DNA of 64,000 nt from Actinomycetes bacterium (GCA_035506535.1 DATJPE010000075.1:1-64000); one strand, 5' to 3'. Positions 53,315 through 62,633 are shown, numbered from the stretch's first letter. A program made the numbers and translations. Notes: generated from the letters alone by a model not told the origin.

Positions 53315-53390
53315 GCAGCACTCCTTTGGACGCGTTCGGCCGAACGAGGGTACCGGGAACCGCGGGCTCGATCCGTACCGTCCCATCGGC

Positions 53391-54587
53391 ATGAGGTCCT
53401 CCGTCGTGTTGCCGGTCCTCGCCGCGGCCGCCGCCGCGGTGACCGTGGCCGGTGTCGTCGTCATCGGCAACCACGCCAGCCACCCGGGCGCCGGCGCCAC
53501 CTCGCTGCGGCCCCTGCGCATCGGTACGTACACCGGCAACGTCCCCGCGGCAGCGGCGGCCGAGCCGTCCGGCACCCGCGCCGGCCGGTACGTGCTGCGC
53601 GCCTCCCTGCCCACCGAGCCGACCCGCGGGCAGGTGTGGGCCCTCGGCCGGGTGAGCGACGCCCGGGCCAAGGTGGTCGCGATCGGCCGCGTGTTCGGCG
53701 TCAGCGGCCCCGTGGTCCACGACGAGCAGGGGTGGAGCATCACGCAGGGCCGCGCGAAGGTGCGCGTCTACGACGCCGCGGGCTCGCCGTGGGCCTACGT
53801 CTCGGACGTTCGGCTGGGCTCCTGCGGCCCGCTCCCGGTCGACGGCTACGCCGCGGACACCTCCGTCGCCTGCGCGGTCTCCTCCGCCCCCGGCGGACCG
53901 AGCGTGAGCGAGGCCCAGGCGCGTCGCGTGGCCGGCCCGCTGCTGGCCCTGCTCGGCCTGTCGGGAGCGACGTACACCGGCGACCCGTCGATGCGCTGGG
54001 TGAGCGCGGACCCGAGCGTGGGGGGCCTGGCCACGACCGGCTTCCCCACCGAGGTCGTGGTCGGTCCCGGCGGATCGGTCAGTGCGGGAGGGTGGCTGGC
54101 GCCGGTCGAGCACGCCCTGCGGGCCGTCGGGACCTATCCCCTGCGCAGCGCGCGGCAGGCCTTCGACGGACTCGCGCTGCTGCCGGTGCCCGAGATCGCC
54201 TGCCTGGCGGGCGAGCGCTGCCCGGCGAACGTCCCGGTGGTCGTGACGGGTGCGAGGTACGCGCTCATGGCGGCGTGGGAGGACGGGACGGACCCTCTGC
54301 TGGTGCCGGCGTGGAGCTTCCAGGTCGCGGGTGGGGGCGCGGGACCGATCCAGGGCGCGCTCTCCCCTGCGTACGTCGCCGCGCCGCACCCGCCCACCGG
54401 CGGCGGGGCCACGAGCCCCGGGTCGACCGGCGGCGGTTCCGCCGGCAGCGGTGCCGGCTCGGCCGGCCCGGGCTCCTCGATGCCGGTGAGAAGCGGCTCC
54501 ACACCGCCGTACCGGATCACCCCGAGCCCGCCCGTCGCGATCCCAGGCCCTCCGACCTCGCCACAGGTCGTGGGGCACCCGAGCTGA
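53391..54587 (+). CDS. Membrane-anchored extracytoplasmic protein, unknown
   Basis: The 398-residue protein has one N-terminal membrane helix (VVLPVLAAAAAAVTVAGVVVI) and an outside domain of about 310 residues with four Cys. A Gly/Ser/Pro-rich tail of 60 residues follows, likely to cross the wall. No family was recognised. ATG 53391. It is divergent from adoK across 76 bases and followed after 59 bases by an aldo/keto reductase. Confidence 0.7.
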   Translation: MRSSVVLPVLAAAAAAVTVAGVVVIGNHASHPGAGATSLRPLRIGTYTGNVPAAAAAEPSGTRAGRYVLRASLPTEPTRGQVWALGRVSDARAKVVAIGRVFGVSGPVVHDEQGWSITQGRAKVRVYDAAGSPWAYVSDVRLGSCGPLPVDGYAADTSVACAVSSAPGGPSVSEAQARRVAGPLLALLGLSGATYTGDPSMRWVSADPSVGGLATTGFPTEVVVGPGGSVSAGGWLAPVEHALRAVGTYPLRSARQAFDGLALLPVPEIACLAGERCPANVPVVVTGARYALMAAWEDGTDPLLVPAWSFQVAGGGAGPIQGALSPAYVAAPHPPTGGGATSPGSTGGGSAGSGAGSAGPGSSMPVRSGSTPPYRITPSPPVAIPGPPTSPQVVGHPS

Positions 54588-54646
54588 CGAGGCCCGTTGA
54601 CCCCACCCGGTCGCGCTGCGACCATCCGCTGGTCGAAGGGAGAAGG

Positions 54647-55621
54647 ATGCAGCGTCTGCGCATCGGGACGAGTGATGTCGAGATCTCGGCGATCGGTCTC
54701 GGCGGCGCATGGCTCGGCCACGACGCCGACGACGCATCGCAGGTCACGCGGGCCAACGCGGTGCTGCACGCCGCAGACGAGTCCGGCGTCAACTGGGTGG
54801 ACACTTCGGAGAACTACTTCGACACCAAGAACGAGGCGGTCATCGGCGCCGCGCTGCAAGCGATGCCTGGACCCTTCCTCGTCTGCTCGAAGGCCGCTCC
54901 GGGCGCGGTCCACAGCGGCGGCGGAAGCGGCTTTCGACCCGAGCAGATCCGTCGGGCCTGCGAGAACAGCCTGCGGCGCCTCGGCAGGGACCACCTCGAC
55001 ATCTACCTGCTGCACTGGCCGGACCGGACCGGCGTGCCCCTGGAGGACACCTGGGGGGCGATGGCCTCGCTGGTCGACGACGGCCGGGTCCGCACCATCG
55101 GCCTGTCGAACTACGCGCAGGAGGACGTCGCCCGCTGCCACGGGGAACGCCCGGTCGACCTGATCCAGACCGGTCTCAGCGTGATCGACTACGTGGACAG
55201 CCGAGACATGATCGCCTGGTGCGGGCGCCAGGGCATCGCCGTCACCATCTACGAACCGCTCGCGGGCGGGCTGCTGACCGACACGTCGTTCGAGCAGGTA
55301 CGCCAACGCTGGATCGGCACCCCCTGGGAGGACCTGACCGTCTACCCGGAGCTGATGTGTCTGGAGAACGCCGAGGTGGTGCGTCAGATCGTCGGCGGCC
55401 TTCGGCGCATCGCCGACCGGGTCGATGCGAGCGTCGCCCAGGTCGCCCTCGCCTGGGTCCTGCACCAGCCAGGCGTCACGTCGGCCATCGCGGGGTCGAG
55501 CAGCCCCGAGCGGGCGCGATCGAACGCAGGCGCCGCGGACCTGAACCTGCCCGACGATGCGTGGGCGATGATCGAGGACCAGCTGGTTCCCCTTGCGAGT
55601 CAGCTCGCCGGGCGCACCTGA
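54647..55621 (+). CDS. Aldo/keto reductase
   Basis: The 324-residue NADPH-type reductase has the AKR tetrad: Asp and Tyr in DTSENYFDTKNE, Lys in LVCSKAAPG and His in YLLHWPD, plus the C-terminal SSSPERARSN cofactor site. The substrate is unknown. ATG 54647 has AAGGGAGAAGG. A second AKR gene starts at 63548. It ends at a bidirectional hairpin before erpA. Confidence 0.87.
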   Translation: MQRLRIGTSDVEISAIGLGGAWLGHDADDASQVTRANAVLHAADESGVNWVDTSENYFDTKNEAVIGAALQAMPGPFLVCSKAAPGAVHSGGGSGFRPEQIRRACENSLRRLGRDHLDIYLLHWPDRTGVPLEDTWGAMASLVDDGRVRTIGLSNYAQEDVARCHGERPVDLIQTGLSVIDYVDSRDMIAWCGRQGIAVTIYEPLAGGLLTDTSFEQVRQRWIGTPWEDLTVYPELMCLENAEVVRQIVGGLRRIADRVDASVAQVALAWVLHQPGVTSAIAGSSSPERARSNAGAADLNLPDDAWAMIEDQLVPLASQLAGRT

Positions 55622-55628
55622 GATCGGC

Positions 55629-55667
55629 CGACCTCGAAAGGGAAATCGCCGCAGGCGTTTGAGGTCG
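55629..55667. terminator. Bidirectional terminator-like hairpin (AKR / erpA)
   Basis: CGACCTC (55629-55635) pairs with GAGGTCG (55661-55667), continued by AAA/TTT (with one bulged G), around an inner CGCC/GGCG stem. It stands between two convergent genes, as expected of a shared terminator, though T-runs are short. Confidence 0.6.
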
Positions 55668-55669
55668 AC

Positions 55670-56020
55670 TCAGTGGAAGGAGTCGCCGCAGGCGCAGGAG
55701 CCGGTGGCGTTGGGGTTGTCGATGGTGAACCCCTGCTTCTCGATCGTGTCGACGAAGTCGATCGTGGCGCCGTTGAGGTACGGGACGCTCATCCGGTCGA
55801 CGACGACGTTGACGCCGCCGAAGTCCTTGACGACGTCGCCGTCGAGCGCGCGCTCGTCGAAGAACAGCTGGTAGCGCAGGCCCGAGCAGCCGCCGGGCTG
55901 CACCGCGATCCGCAGGGCCAGGTCGTCACGGCCCTCCTGCTCGAGCAGCGAGCGCACCTTCGAGGCGGCCGCGTCGGTGACGATGACGCCGCTGGTCGCG
56001 GTCTCGTCCTGGATCGTCAT
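55670..56020 (-). CDS. erpA: Iron-sulfur cluster insertion protein ErpA
   Basis: The 116-residue A-type carrier has the three Cys that bind Fe-S: GGCSGLRY near residue 44, and GSCACGDSF at the C-terminus. It delivers clusters to apo-proteins such as NadA, which is 1.2 kb away. ATG 56018-56020 has AAGGAG upstream. The 129-base region before it holds two direct repeats. Confidence 0.93.
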   Translation of the reverse strand: MTIQDETATSGVIVTDAAASKVRSLLEQEGRDDLALRIAVQPGGCSGLRYQLFFDERALDGDVVKDFGGVNVVVDRMSVPYLNGATIDFVDTIEKQGFTIDNPNATGSCACGDSFH

Positions 56021-56090
56021 CGAGAACTCCTTGAGCGTGTCGACTGGTACCGAGCGGGCAACACCCGCGCGTGGCGGAACATTCCCATGG

Positions 56091-56135
56091 TCGCACACGG
56101 GGGCGACGCCGACCTGCCGTCGCACACGGGGCGAC
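56091..56135. repeat. Two direct repeats upstream of erpA
   Basis: TCGCACACGGGGGCGAC (56091-56107) and TCGCACACGGGGCGAC (56120-56135) are nearly identical copies 29 bases apart (start to start), about three helical turns. They lie 71-115 bases ahead of the erpA start. This spacing fits a pair of operators; no known regulator site was recognised. Confidence 0.6.
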
Positions 56136-56149
56136 CCCGACCCGGGCGG

Positions 56150-57190
56150 CTAGGCCCGCGGTGACCACTCGCGGGCGACGCGGACCGCGAGGGTCTCGAG
56201 CAGCTCGGCAGGGCGGTCGAGCGCCTGGGTGCGGCCGAAGGTCTCGACCAGGGTGTAGACGGAATCGATCCCCGCGGCGGCGTACTCACGGCGCCCCACC
56301 ACGCTGTCCCCCGCGACGACGACGCACGGCCGGCCGGCCCGCTGGGCGGCCCAGGCCACCCCGCGGGGCACCTTCCCCAGCAGCGAGGTGGCGTCCAGGC
56401 GACCCTCGCCGGTCACCAGCAGGTCGGCGTTCTCGGCCCGGCCCGGCAGGTCCACCGCGTCGACCACGGTCTGGACCCCGCTGACCCGTCGCCCGCCCAG
56501 GAGCAGGAGCCCGTACGCCGTCCCGCCGCCCGCGCCCGAGCCCGGGGCCTCCGGGTCGCCTCGGGTCTCGGCGACCCATGCCGTCAACCGGCGCTCGAGC
56601 TCCTCGACCTGTGCCGGGTCGGCACCCTTCTGCGGCCCGAACGTCGCCGCGGCCCCGTGGTGGCCGAGCAGCGGGCTGTCGACGTCGGTCGCGACCACGA
56701 GCTCGACGTCCGCCGGCCACGCCCCGGTCCCACCGAGGGCGGCCACGAGCCCACGGCCGCCGTCGGTGCACGCGCTGCCGCCGACCCCGACCACGACCGT
56801 GGCGGCCCCCGCGTCGAGCGCGACGCGCAGCAGGTCGGCGACGCCGGCCGAGGTCGCGTCGAGCGGAGCACGTACGCCCTCGGGCAGCGCCTGCAGGCCG
56901 CACGCCTGGGCGGACTCCACGTAGGCCGTGGTGGCACGCGAGCCCTGCACCACGAGGACGGCGGCGGGTGTCGGGTCGCCCAGGGGTCCGCCGGCGGTCA
57001 CCGCGAGCAGCTCGCCGCCGAGGGCGGCGTGCAGCACGTCGACGAAGCCGGGCCCGCCGTCCGAGAGCGGCAGCTCGACGGCGTCGACCCAGGGCGCCCC
57101 GAGGGCCCAGCCGCGCGCGAGGGCGGCGGCGACCTCGCGGGCGGAGAGCGTTCCCGCCCACTTGTCCGGGGCGAGCAGCACGCGCGTCAC
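56150..57190 (-). CDS. Glycerate kinase
   Basis: The 346-residue glycerate 2-kinase (GarK/GlxK family) has APDKWAGTLSA at the N-terminus, LPLSDGGPGF, GVGGSACTDGG and TGEGRLDATSLLGKVP. It phosphorylates D-glycerate to 2-phosphoglycerate. GTG 57188-57190. It is 51 bases from the divergent nadA. A member of this family at 57 kb is unrelated to the glycerol kinase at 11 kb. Confidence 0.9.
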   Translation of the reverse strand: MTRVLLAPDKWAGTLSAREVAAALARGWALGAPWVDAVELPLSDGGPGFVDVLHAALGGELLAVTAGGPLGDPTPAAVLVVQGSRATTAYVESAQACGLQALPEGVRAPLDATSAGVADLLRVALDAGAATVVVGVGGSACTDGGRGLVAALGGTGAWPADVELVVATDVDSPLLGHHGAAATFGPQKGADPAQVEELERRLTAWVAETRGDPEAPGSGAGGGTAYGLLLLGGRRVSGVQTVVDAVDLPGRAENADLLVTGEGRLDATSLLGKVPRGVAWAAQRAGRPCVVVAGDSVVGRREYAAAGIDSVYTLVETFGRTQALDRPAELLETLAVRVAREWSPRA

Positions 57191-57241
57191 CGGCGGATCC
57201 TAGGCCGGGCTGCCTCGGCCGAGGTGTGACAGCATCGAGGA

Positions 57242-58426
57242 GTGAGCACGGCGACGCCCCTCCAGCTGCTGCTGCTCGGCCACGGCGCCGACCCCGACAG
57301 CGAGCGCGGGGTGGACTGTCCGGGCGCCCTCCCGCCAGCGTCGGACCCCGATCTGGTCGAGCGGGCCCGGGCCGCCAAGGCACGCCTCGGCGAGCGGGTC
57401 TTCGTCCTCGGCCACCACTACCAGCGCGACGAGGTGATCGCCCTCGCCGACGTGACGGGCGACTCCTTCAAGCTGGCCCGCGAGGCCGCGGCGCGCCCGC
57501 AGGCGCCGTACATCGTCTTCTGCGGCGTGCACTTCATGGCCGAGTCGGCCGACATCCTGACGAGCGACCAGCAGCAGGTCGTGCTCCCCGACCTGGCCGC
57601 GGGCTGCTCGATGGCGGACATGGCCGCGATCGGCCAGGTCGAGGACGCCTGGGACACCCTCGCCGACGCCGGGCTGGAGAAGAGCACGGTCCCGGTGACG
57701 TACATGAACTCCACCGCCGCCATCAAGGCCTTCACCGGGCGGCACGGCGGCACTGTCTGCACCTCCTCGAACGCCCGGCGGGCCCTCGACTGGGCCTTCG
57801 AGCACGGCGACCGGGTGCTCTTCCTGCCGGACCAGCACCTGGGGCGCAACACGGCGGTGCTCGAGCTCGGGATGTCCCTCGGCGACTGCGTGGTCTACGA
57901 CCCGCACCGCCCCGGCGGCGGGCTGACGGCCGGGCAGCTGCGCGACGCGAGGATGGTCCTGTGGAAGGGCCACTGCTCGGTGCATGGCCGCTTCCCCGCC
58001 GACGCCGTCGACGAGGTCCGGGAGCGCATCCCCGGGATCCGGGTGATCGTGCACCCGGAGTGCACGTACGACGTCGTGACGAAGGCGGACCTGGTCGGGT
58101 CCACCGAGGCCATCATCGCCGCGATCGAGAACGCGCCTGCGGGCTCGGCCTGGGCGGTAGGGACCGAGCTCAACCTCGTCCAGCGGCTGGCCCTGCAGCA
58201 CCCGGAGCAGACGGTGGTGTTCCTGGACCGCACCGTGTGCTTCTGCTCGACGATGAACCGCATCGACCTGCCGCACCTCGTCTGGGCGCTGGAGAACCTC
58301 GGCGAGGGCCGGGTCGTCAACCGGATCAGCGTGGATCCCGACGTGGCCCACTGGGCGAGGGTGGCCCTGGACCGGATGCTCGCCCTGCCGGGGGTCGCGG
58401 CGGTGCCGGCCCAGCCCGTCGACTGA
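57242..58426 (+). CDS. nadA: Quinolinate synthase A
   Basis: The 394-residue [4Fe-4S] enzyme makes quinolinate from iminoaspartate and dihydroxyacetone phosphate for NAD. Three Cys ligands are at FCGVHFM, TVCTSSNA and RTVCFCSTMN, with the LGHHYQRDEV start and NSTAAIKA. It has the longer form with an N-terminal 50-residue extension. GTG 57242. nadB and nadC are not in this window. Confidence 0.95.
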   Translation: MSTATPLQLLLLGHGADPDSERGVDCPGALPPASDPDLVERARAAKARLGERVFVLGHHYQRDEVIALADVTGDSFKLAREAAARPQAPYIVFCGVHFMAESADILTSDQQQVVLPDLAAGCSMADMAAIGQVEDAWDTLADAGLEKSTVPVTYMNSTAAIKAFTGRHGGTVCTSSNARRALDWAFEHGDRVLFLPDQHLGRNTAVLELGMSLGDCVVYDPHRPGGGLTAGQLRDARMVLWKGHCSVHGRFPADAVDEVRERIPGIRVIVHPECTYDVVTKADLVGSTEAIIAAIENAPAGSAWAVGTELNLVQRLALQHPEQTVVFLDRTVCFCSTMNRIDLPHLVWALENLGEGRVVNRISVDPDVAHWARVALDRMLALPGVAAVPAQPVD

Positions 58427-58441
58427 TCTACCCTCGTCCCC

Positions 58442-59029
58442 GTGTTCAGACGTCGGGCCTCGGAGGCTCCCGCACCGGAGTCCACCCCCTCCCTGGCGGG
58501 CAAGGGCCGGCCCACGCCGACCCGCAAGTCCGCCGAGGCGGCCCGAGCCGCCCGCGTGAAGCCGCCCAAGAACTCCCGGGAGGCTCGCAAGCTCGACCGG
58601 CAACGGGCCAGCGCGCAGCGGCTGGAGGCCCGCCGGGCGGCGGCCGAGGGCGACCCGCGCTACCTGCCGGCCCGCGACCGCGGCCCCGTGCGCAAGTGGG
58701 TGCGCGACTTCGTCGACGCGCGCTGGACGGTCAACGAGTGGCTGCTGCCCGGCACCGGCGCCGCCTGGCTGTTCGGCATCCTGTACCACCCGCTGTTCAC
58801 GCTGTTCTACGTGCTGCTCGCGTCCGCACTCATGGACAGCCTGCTCATCGCACGCGGCATCCGGCACGGGGTCCGCGAGCGCTTCCCCGACGAGCCGCTC
58901 AAGGGCCTGCGCATGTACGGCGTCCTGCGCTCCACCCAGTTCCGGCGGCTGCGCATCCCCAAGCCCACGGTGCCTCGGCAGAGCATCCTCGTCGGGCGTC
59001 GAAAGACCAAGGAGCCGCCGCGCCCCTAG
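58442..59029 (+). CDS. DUF3043 membrane protein
   Basis: The 195-residue protein is a DUF3043 member: a very basic Ala/Arg/Lys-rich first 70 residues, then RYLPARDRGPVRKWVRDFVD, and two hydrophobic helices (about residues 98-137). The family is confined to actinobacteria and its job is unknown. GTG 58442 follows nadA by 15 bases. Confidence 0.88.
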   Translation: MFRRRASEAPAPESTPSLAGKGRPTPTRKSAEAARAARVKPPKNSREARKLDRQRASAQRLEARRAAAEGDPRYLPARDRGPVRKWVRDFVDARWTVNEWLLPGTGAAWLFGILYHPLFTLFYVLLASALMDSLLIARGIRHGVRERFPDEPLKGLRMYGVLRSTQFRRLRIPKPTVPRQSILVGRRKTKEPPRP

Positions 59030-59061
59030 GCCGGCAACGGGTCGAAGGGCCCTGGCTGGCG

Positions 59062-59099
59062 GCCTCGACGGGTGCTCACATGGGCATCGACGTCGAGGC
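59062..59099. other. Hairpin upstream of the WS/DGAT gene
   Basis: GCCTCGACG (59062-59070) pairs perfectly with CGTCGAGGC (59091-59099) across a 20-base loop, in the 84-base gap between DUF3043 and the acyltransferase gene. It could terminate the nadA transcript or act on the next mRNA. No T-run follows. Confidence 0.5.
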
Positions 59100-59113
59100 G
59101 GGCAGCGTGGGTG

Positions 59114-60514
59114 ATGAGCGGCAGGCGACCCATCGGAGCGGTGGACAGCATCTGGCTGGCCATGGACCGGCCGGCCAACCTCATGGTCATCGACTCCGTC
59201 ATGTGGTTCGACGAGCCGGTGGACTGGGAGCGGCTGACGGCGGTCGTCCGGCGTCGCCTGGTTGACCGCTACCCGGTGTTCCGCCAGCGCCCGGTCGAGG
59301 CCTCGACCCCGCTGGGAATGCCGCACTGGGAGGACGACCCCGACTTCTCGCTGGACCGGCACCTGCGCCGAGTCGCGCTGCGGGGACCCGGGGACGACGG
59401 GTGCCTGCAGGATTACGTGGAGCAGCAGATGAGTCAGCCTCTCGACCGCCGGCACCCCCTGTGGGAGCTGCACTTCGTCGACGGGTACCTCGGCGGCTCG
59501 GTCGTCATCAGCAGGTTCCATCACTCCCTCGCCGACGGGATCGCGCTGACCCATGTGCTGCTCTCACTCACCGACGCCGACCCGACCGCGGACCTCGAGG
59601 AGCTCGAGGCGCCGCGAGGGACGGCGGCTCCGGCCGGGCGGGGCTGGTTGTCTGGTCCCGCCGCCTGGGTGAGCGACACCGCGGCCGCGGGGTTGCGCGA
59701 GGCGCGGCAGCTGATCTCGGCACTGCCGGACGCAGCGAACCCGCTGCTGGCACTCGACGTCCTCAAGCTGGGCCTGCAGACGGGGCAGATCGCCGACAAG
59801 CTGTTCCTGGGGACCAACCCCGACACCCCGTTGAGCGGGACCCCCGGTGTGCCGAAGCGCGCCGTGTGGTCGCGGCCGAGGTTCATCTCCGACGTCAAGC
59901 GCATCAGCCACCTGGCGGGCGCCACCGTCAACGACGTCCTCGTCGCCGCGGTCTCGGGAGCCCTCACCGCCTACCTCGTCGACCACGGGGGCGACCCGGT
60001 GGACCTCACGACCATGGTCCCGGTCAACCTCCGGCCCCTGGACCGGCCGCTGCCACCCTTCCTGGGCAACAAGTTCGCTCTCGTGATGTTGCCCCTGCCC
60101 ACCGGGGTTCGGGCACCTCTCCAGCGGCTCTCCGAGACCAAGCGCCGGATGGACTCGATCAAGAGCTCGCCGGAGGCGGTACTGACCTTCGGGATCGTCA
60201 ACGCCATCGGGCGGACCACACCCGAGCTCGCCCGCGTCGCCATCGACTTCTTCGCCGGGAAGACGATCGGGGTGACGACGAACGTGCCAGGCCCTCTGGT
60301 CGGGCGTTACGTCGCAGGCAGCCGCATCGCCGGCGTCCTCGGCTGGGTGCCGGGATCCGGTCGCCAGACCGTCGGGATCTGCATCTTCAGCTACGACCGG
60401 ACGGTGCGTGTCGGTTTCAAGGTCGACGCGGGTGTGGTGCCCGACCCCGAGAAGCTCGTGCACGCCTTCGACGAGGAGATGGATGTCCTGCTGCGGATGG
60501 CCCAGGCCGCCTGA
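59114..60514 (+). CDS. Wax ester synthase / diacylglycerol acyltransferase (WS/DGAT)
   Basis: The 466-residue enzyme has the catalytic motif FHHSLADGIAL (HHxxxDG) near residue 139 and the later NDVLVAAVSGAL and NVPGP motifs of the WS/DGAT family. It joins acyl-CoA to an alcohol or diacylglycerol for storage lipid. ATG 59114 is chosen (GTG 59111 is also possible). It opens a five-gene plus-strand run with oxidoreductase and hydrolase genes. Confidence 0.9.
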   Translation: MSGRRPIGAVDSIWLAMDRPANLMVIDSVMWFDEPVDWERLTAVVRRRLVDRYPVFRQRPVEASTPLGMPHWEDDPDFSLDRHLRRVALRGPGDDGCLQDYVEQQMSQPLDRRHPLWELHFVDGYLGGSVVISRFHHSLADGIALTHVLLSLTDADPTADLEELEAPRGTAAPAGRGWLSGPAAWVSDTAAAGLREARQLISALPDAANPLLALDVLKLGLQTGQIADKLFLGTNPDTPLSGTPGVPKRAVWSRPRFISDVKRISHLAGATVNDVLVAAVSGALTAYLVDHGGDPVDLTTMVPVNLRPLDRPLPPFLGNKFALVMLPLPTGVRAPLQRLSETKRRMDSIKSSPEAVLTFGIVNAIGRTTPELARVAIDFFAGKTIGVTTNVPGPLVGRYVAGSRIAGVLGWVPGSGRQTVGICIFSYDRTVRVGFKVDAGVVPDPEKLVHAFDEEMDVLLRMAQAA

Positions 60515-60539
60515 GGCGACCGCACCCGAAAGGAGCGTC

Positions 60540-60788
60540 ATGCCCACCGACACGGCCAGCCGGACCATCACCGTCGACGCCTGGCACCTCCTCGAGGGAG
60601 GGCTGCAGACCGGCCAGGACGGGCGGTACACCCTGCGACGCAGGGGGGCCGCTTCGACCGAGGTCTCCTTCGAGCTCACGGTGAGCCACAATCTGCCCCT
60701 CCCCGGCTTCGTCCGTCGACGCGTCATCGGAGGGCTCGTGTCCAGCACGGTCACCGGGCTCAAGGCCTACCTGGAGGATGCCGCATGA
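60540..60788 (+). CDS. Small SRPBCC-like protein
   Basis: The 82-residue protein resembles only the second half of an SRPBCC/START domain: a beta-strand region RYTLRRRGAASTEVSFEL, then LPLPGFVRRRVIGGLVSSTV and a C-terminal helix. ATG 60540 with AAAGGAG gives a good start, so it looks like a real short protein rather than a fragment. It overlaps the GMC gene by 4 bases. A ligand-handling or partner role for that oxidoreductase is possible. Confidence 0.6.
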   Translation: MPTDTASRTITVDAWHLLEGGLQTGQDGRYTLRRRGAASTEVSFELTVSHNLPLPGFVRRRVIGGLVSSTVTGLKAYLEDAA

Positions 60789-62584
60789 CCGAGTCCCGCT
60801 CCCACGAGGCGACCCCGAGCCGGACCGATCACGACGTCGTCGTCGTCGGCTCCGGTTTCGGTGGCAGCGTCGCCGCTCTGCGTCTGGCCGAGAAGGACTA
60901 CGACGTGCTCGTCCTCGAAGCGGGACGCCGATTCGAGGACGACGACTTCCCCCGCACGTCGTGGCGACTCAGCCGGTACTTCTGGGTCCCGCGACTGCGG
61001 TGGTACGGCCTCCAGCGCATCCATTGGCTCAACGACGTCTTGATCCTCGCCGGCGCAGGGGTGGGCGGCGGGTCCCTGGGCTACGCGAACACGCTGTACG
61101 TGCCCCCCAGGTCGTTCTTCACCGACCGGCAGTGGAGCGACGTCACCGACTGGTCCGCCGAGCTGGCCCCCTACTACGAGCAGGCGACCCGCATGCTCGG
61201 AGTCGTCCAGGAGAACCCCTGCGAGGGACCCGTCGAGGAGCTGATGCGCGAGACCGCGGACGCGATGGGTGTCGGTCACACCTTCCGCAAGACCCCCGTC
61301 GGCGTGTTCTTCGGCAGGGACGACGGCAGTGAGCCCGGACGTACCGTGCCCGACCCGTTCTTCGGGGGTATCGGACCCCCGCGCACCGGCTGCACCGAGT
61401 GCGGTAACTGCATGGTCGGCTGCCGGGTGGGCGCGAAGAACACCGTGGTCAAGAACTACCTGGCGCTCGCGGAGCGGCTCGGGGTGCGGGTTCAGCCGCT
61501 GCGGACCGTGGTCGACGTGCGCCCGGTCGACCCGGCGGATCCAGGCGCGGGTTGGCGGGTCACCAGCGAGCGGACCGGGGCGTGGCTGCGCAAGGACACG
61601 CAGAGCGTCACGGCCACCCACGTCGTGCTGGCCGCGGGCACCTGGGGTACGCAGACCCTGCTGCACCGGATGAAGCGCACGGGTGTGCTCCCCCTCCTGT
61701 CCGATCGTCTGGGCGAGCTGACCCGCACCAACTCCGAGGCGCTGGTGGGCGCGATGAGCCGGTCGGTGCCCCCCGGCGTCGACCTGACGCACGGCGTGGC
61801 CATCACCTCGTCCTTCCATCCCGACGCCGACACCCACGTCGAGAACGTCCGCTACGGCAAGGGATCCAACGCGATGGGCAACCTGCTCACGCTCATGGCC
61901 GATGGACGACCCGGCGGGTTGAAGGGAGGGCGGGTCCAGGGAGTCCTCAAGCAGCTCGCCGCTCGCCCCGGCTTGATCCGGTTCCTCCTGCCGGCGCCGG
62001 CTCGCCGGTTCTCCGAGCGCACGATCATCGGCCTGGTCATGCAGCCGGTGGACAACTCGATCACCGTGCAGCCGATGCGACGCCGACTGCTGCCCGGCTG
62101 GCGGCTGTCCTCGCGGCCGGGGACCGGGGCGCCCAACCCGAACTGGATCCCCGCCGGCCACGCCGCGATGCGCAACCTTGCGAGGCGGCTGGAGGCGCGG
62201 ACAGGGGTGCCTGCCATCGCCGGGGGCTCGCTGACCGACCTGTTCGACATCCCGATGACGGCCCACTTCCTGGGCGGGTGCGTGATCGGGTCCTCACCTC
62301 GGCGCGGCGTCGTCGACCCCTACGACCGGGTCTGGCGCTACCCCGGGCTGCACATCGCCGATGGGTCGACCATCTCGGCCAACCTCGGCGTCAACCCGGC
62401 CTTGACGATCACCGCCCAGGCCGAGCGCGCCTTCGCGCTGTGGCCCAACCACGGCGACGCCGATCCGCGTCCCGGTCAGGACGAGCCCTACCGGCAGGTG
62501 GCCCCGGTGCCGCCGAGACGGCCCGCCGTCCCCGCGGGCGCGCACGGGGCCTGGCGGCTCGCTTCCCGAGCTGCGCAGCGGTAG
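60785..62584 (+). CDS. GMC-type oxidoreductase (cholesterol-oxidase-like)
   Basis: The 599-residue flavoprotein has the FAD dinucleotide motif VVVVGSGFGGSVAALRLAE, VGGGSLGYANTLY, and the C-terminal GMC part GGCVIGSS with NPALTITAQAERAF. It is closest in layout to cholesterol-oxidase-like GMC proteins. A cysteine cluster, GCTECGNCMVGCRVGAK (CxxCxxCxxxC), near residue 203 resembles a [4Fe-4S] ligand set. Overlap with the SRPBCC-like gene indicates co-translation. Substrate (sterol or another alcohol) is not known. Confidence 0.85.
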   Translation: MTESRSHEATPSRTDHDVVVVGSGFGGSVAALRLAEKDYDVLVLEAGRRFEDDDFPRTSWRLSRYFWVPRLRWYGLQRIHWLNDVLILAGAGVGGGSLGYANTLYVPPRSFFTDRQWSDVTDWSAELAPYYEQATRMLGVVQENPCEGPVEELMRETADAMGVGHTFRKTPVGVFFGRDDGSEPGRTVPDPFFGGIGPPRTGCTECGNCMVGCRVGAKNTVVKNYLALAERLGVRVQPLRTVVDVRPVDPADPGAGWRVTSERTGAWLRKDTQSVTATHVVLAAGTWGTQTLLHRMKRTGVLPLLSDRLGELTRTNSEALVGAMSRSVPPGVDLTHGVAITSSFHPDADTHVENVRYGKGSNAMGNLLTLMADGRPGGLKGGRVQGVLKQLAARPGLIRFLLPAPARRFSERTIIGLVMQPVDNSITVQPMRRRLLPGWRLSSRPGTGAPNPNWIPAGHAAMRNLARRLEARTGVPAIAGGSLTDLFDIPMTAHFLGGCVIGSSPRRGVVDPYDRVWRYPGLHIADGSTISANLGVNPALTITAQAERAFALWPNHGDADPRPGQDEPYRQVAPVPPRRPAVPAGAHGAWRLASRAAQR

Positions 62585-62633
62585 AAACGCCGCCAGGACA
62601 CCTGCCCCACCTCGAGGAACTGGGAGGCCGGCC

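Noticed and set aside
53391-54587. Assignment of the exported protein to a sigma-factor/anti-sigma system
   Set aside because: The single N-terminal helix and long outside part allow it, but no sigma factor gene is near and no anti-sigma motif is visible.
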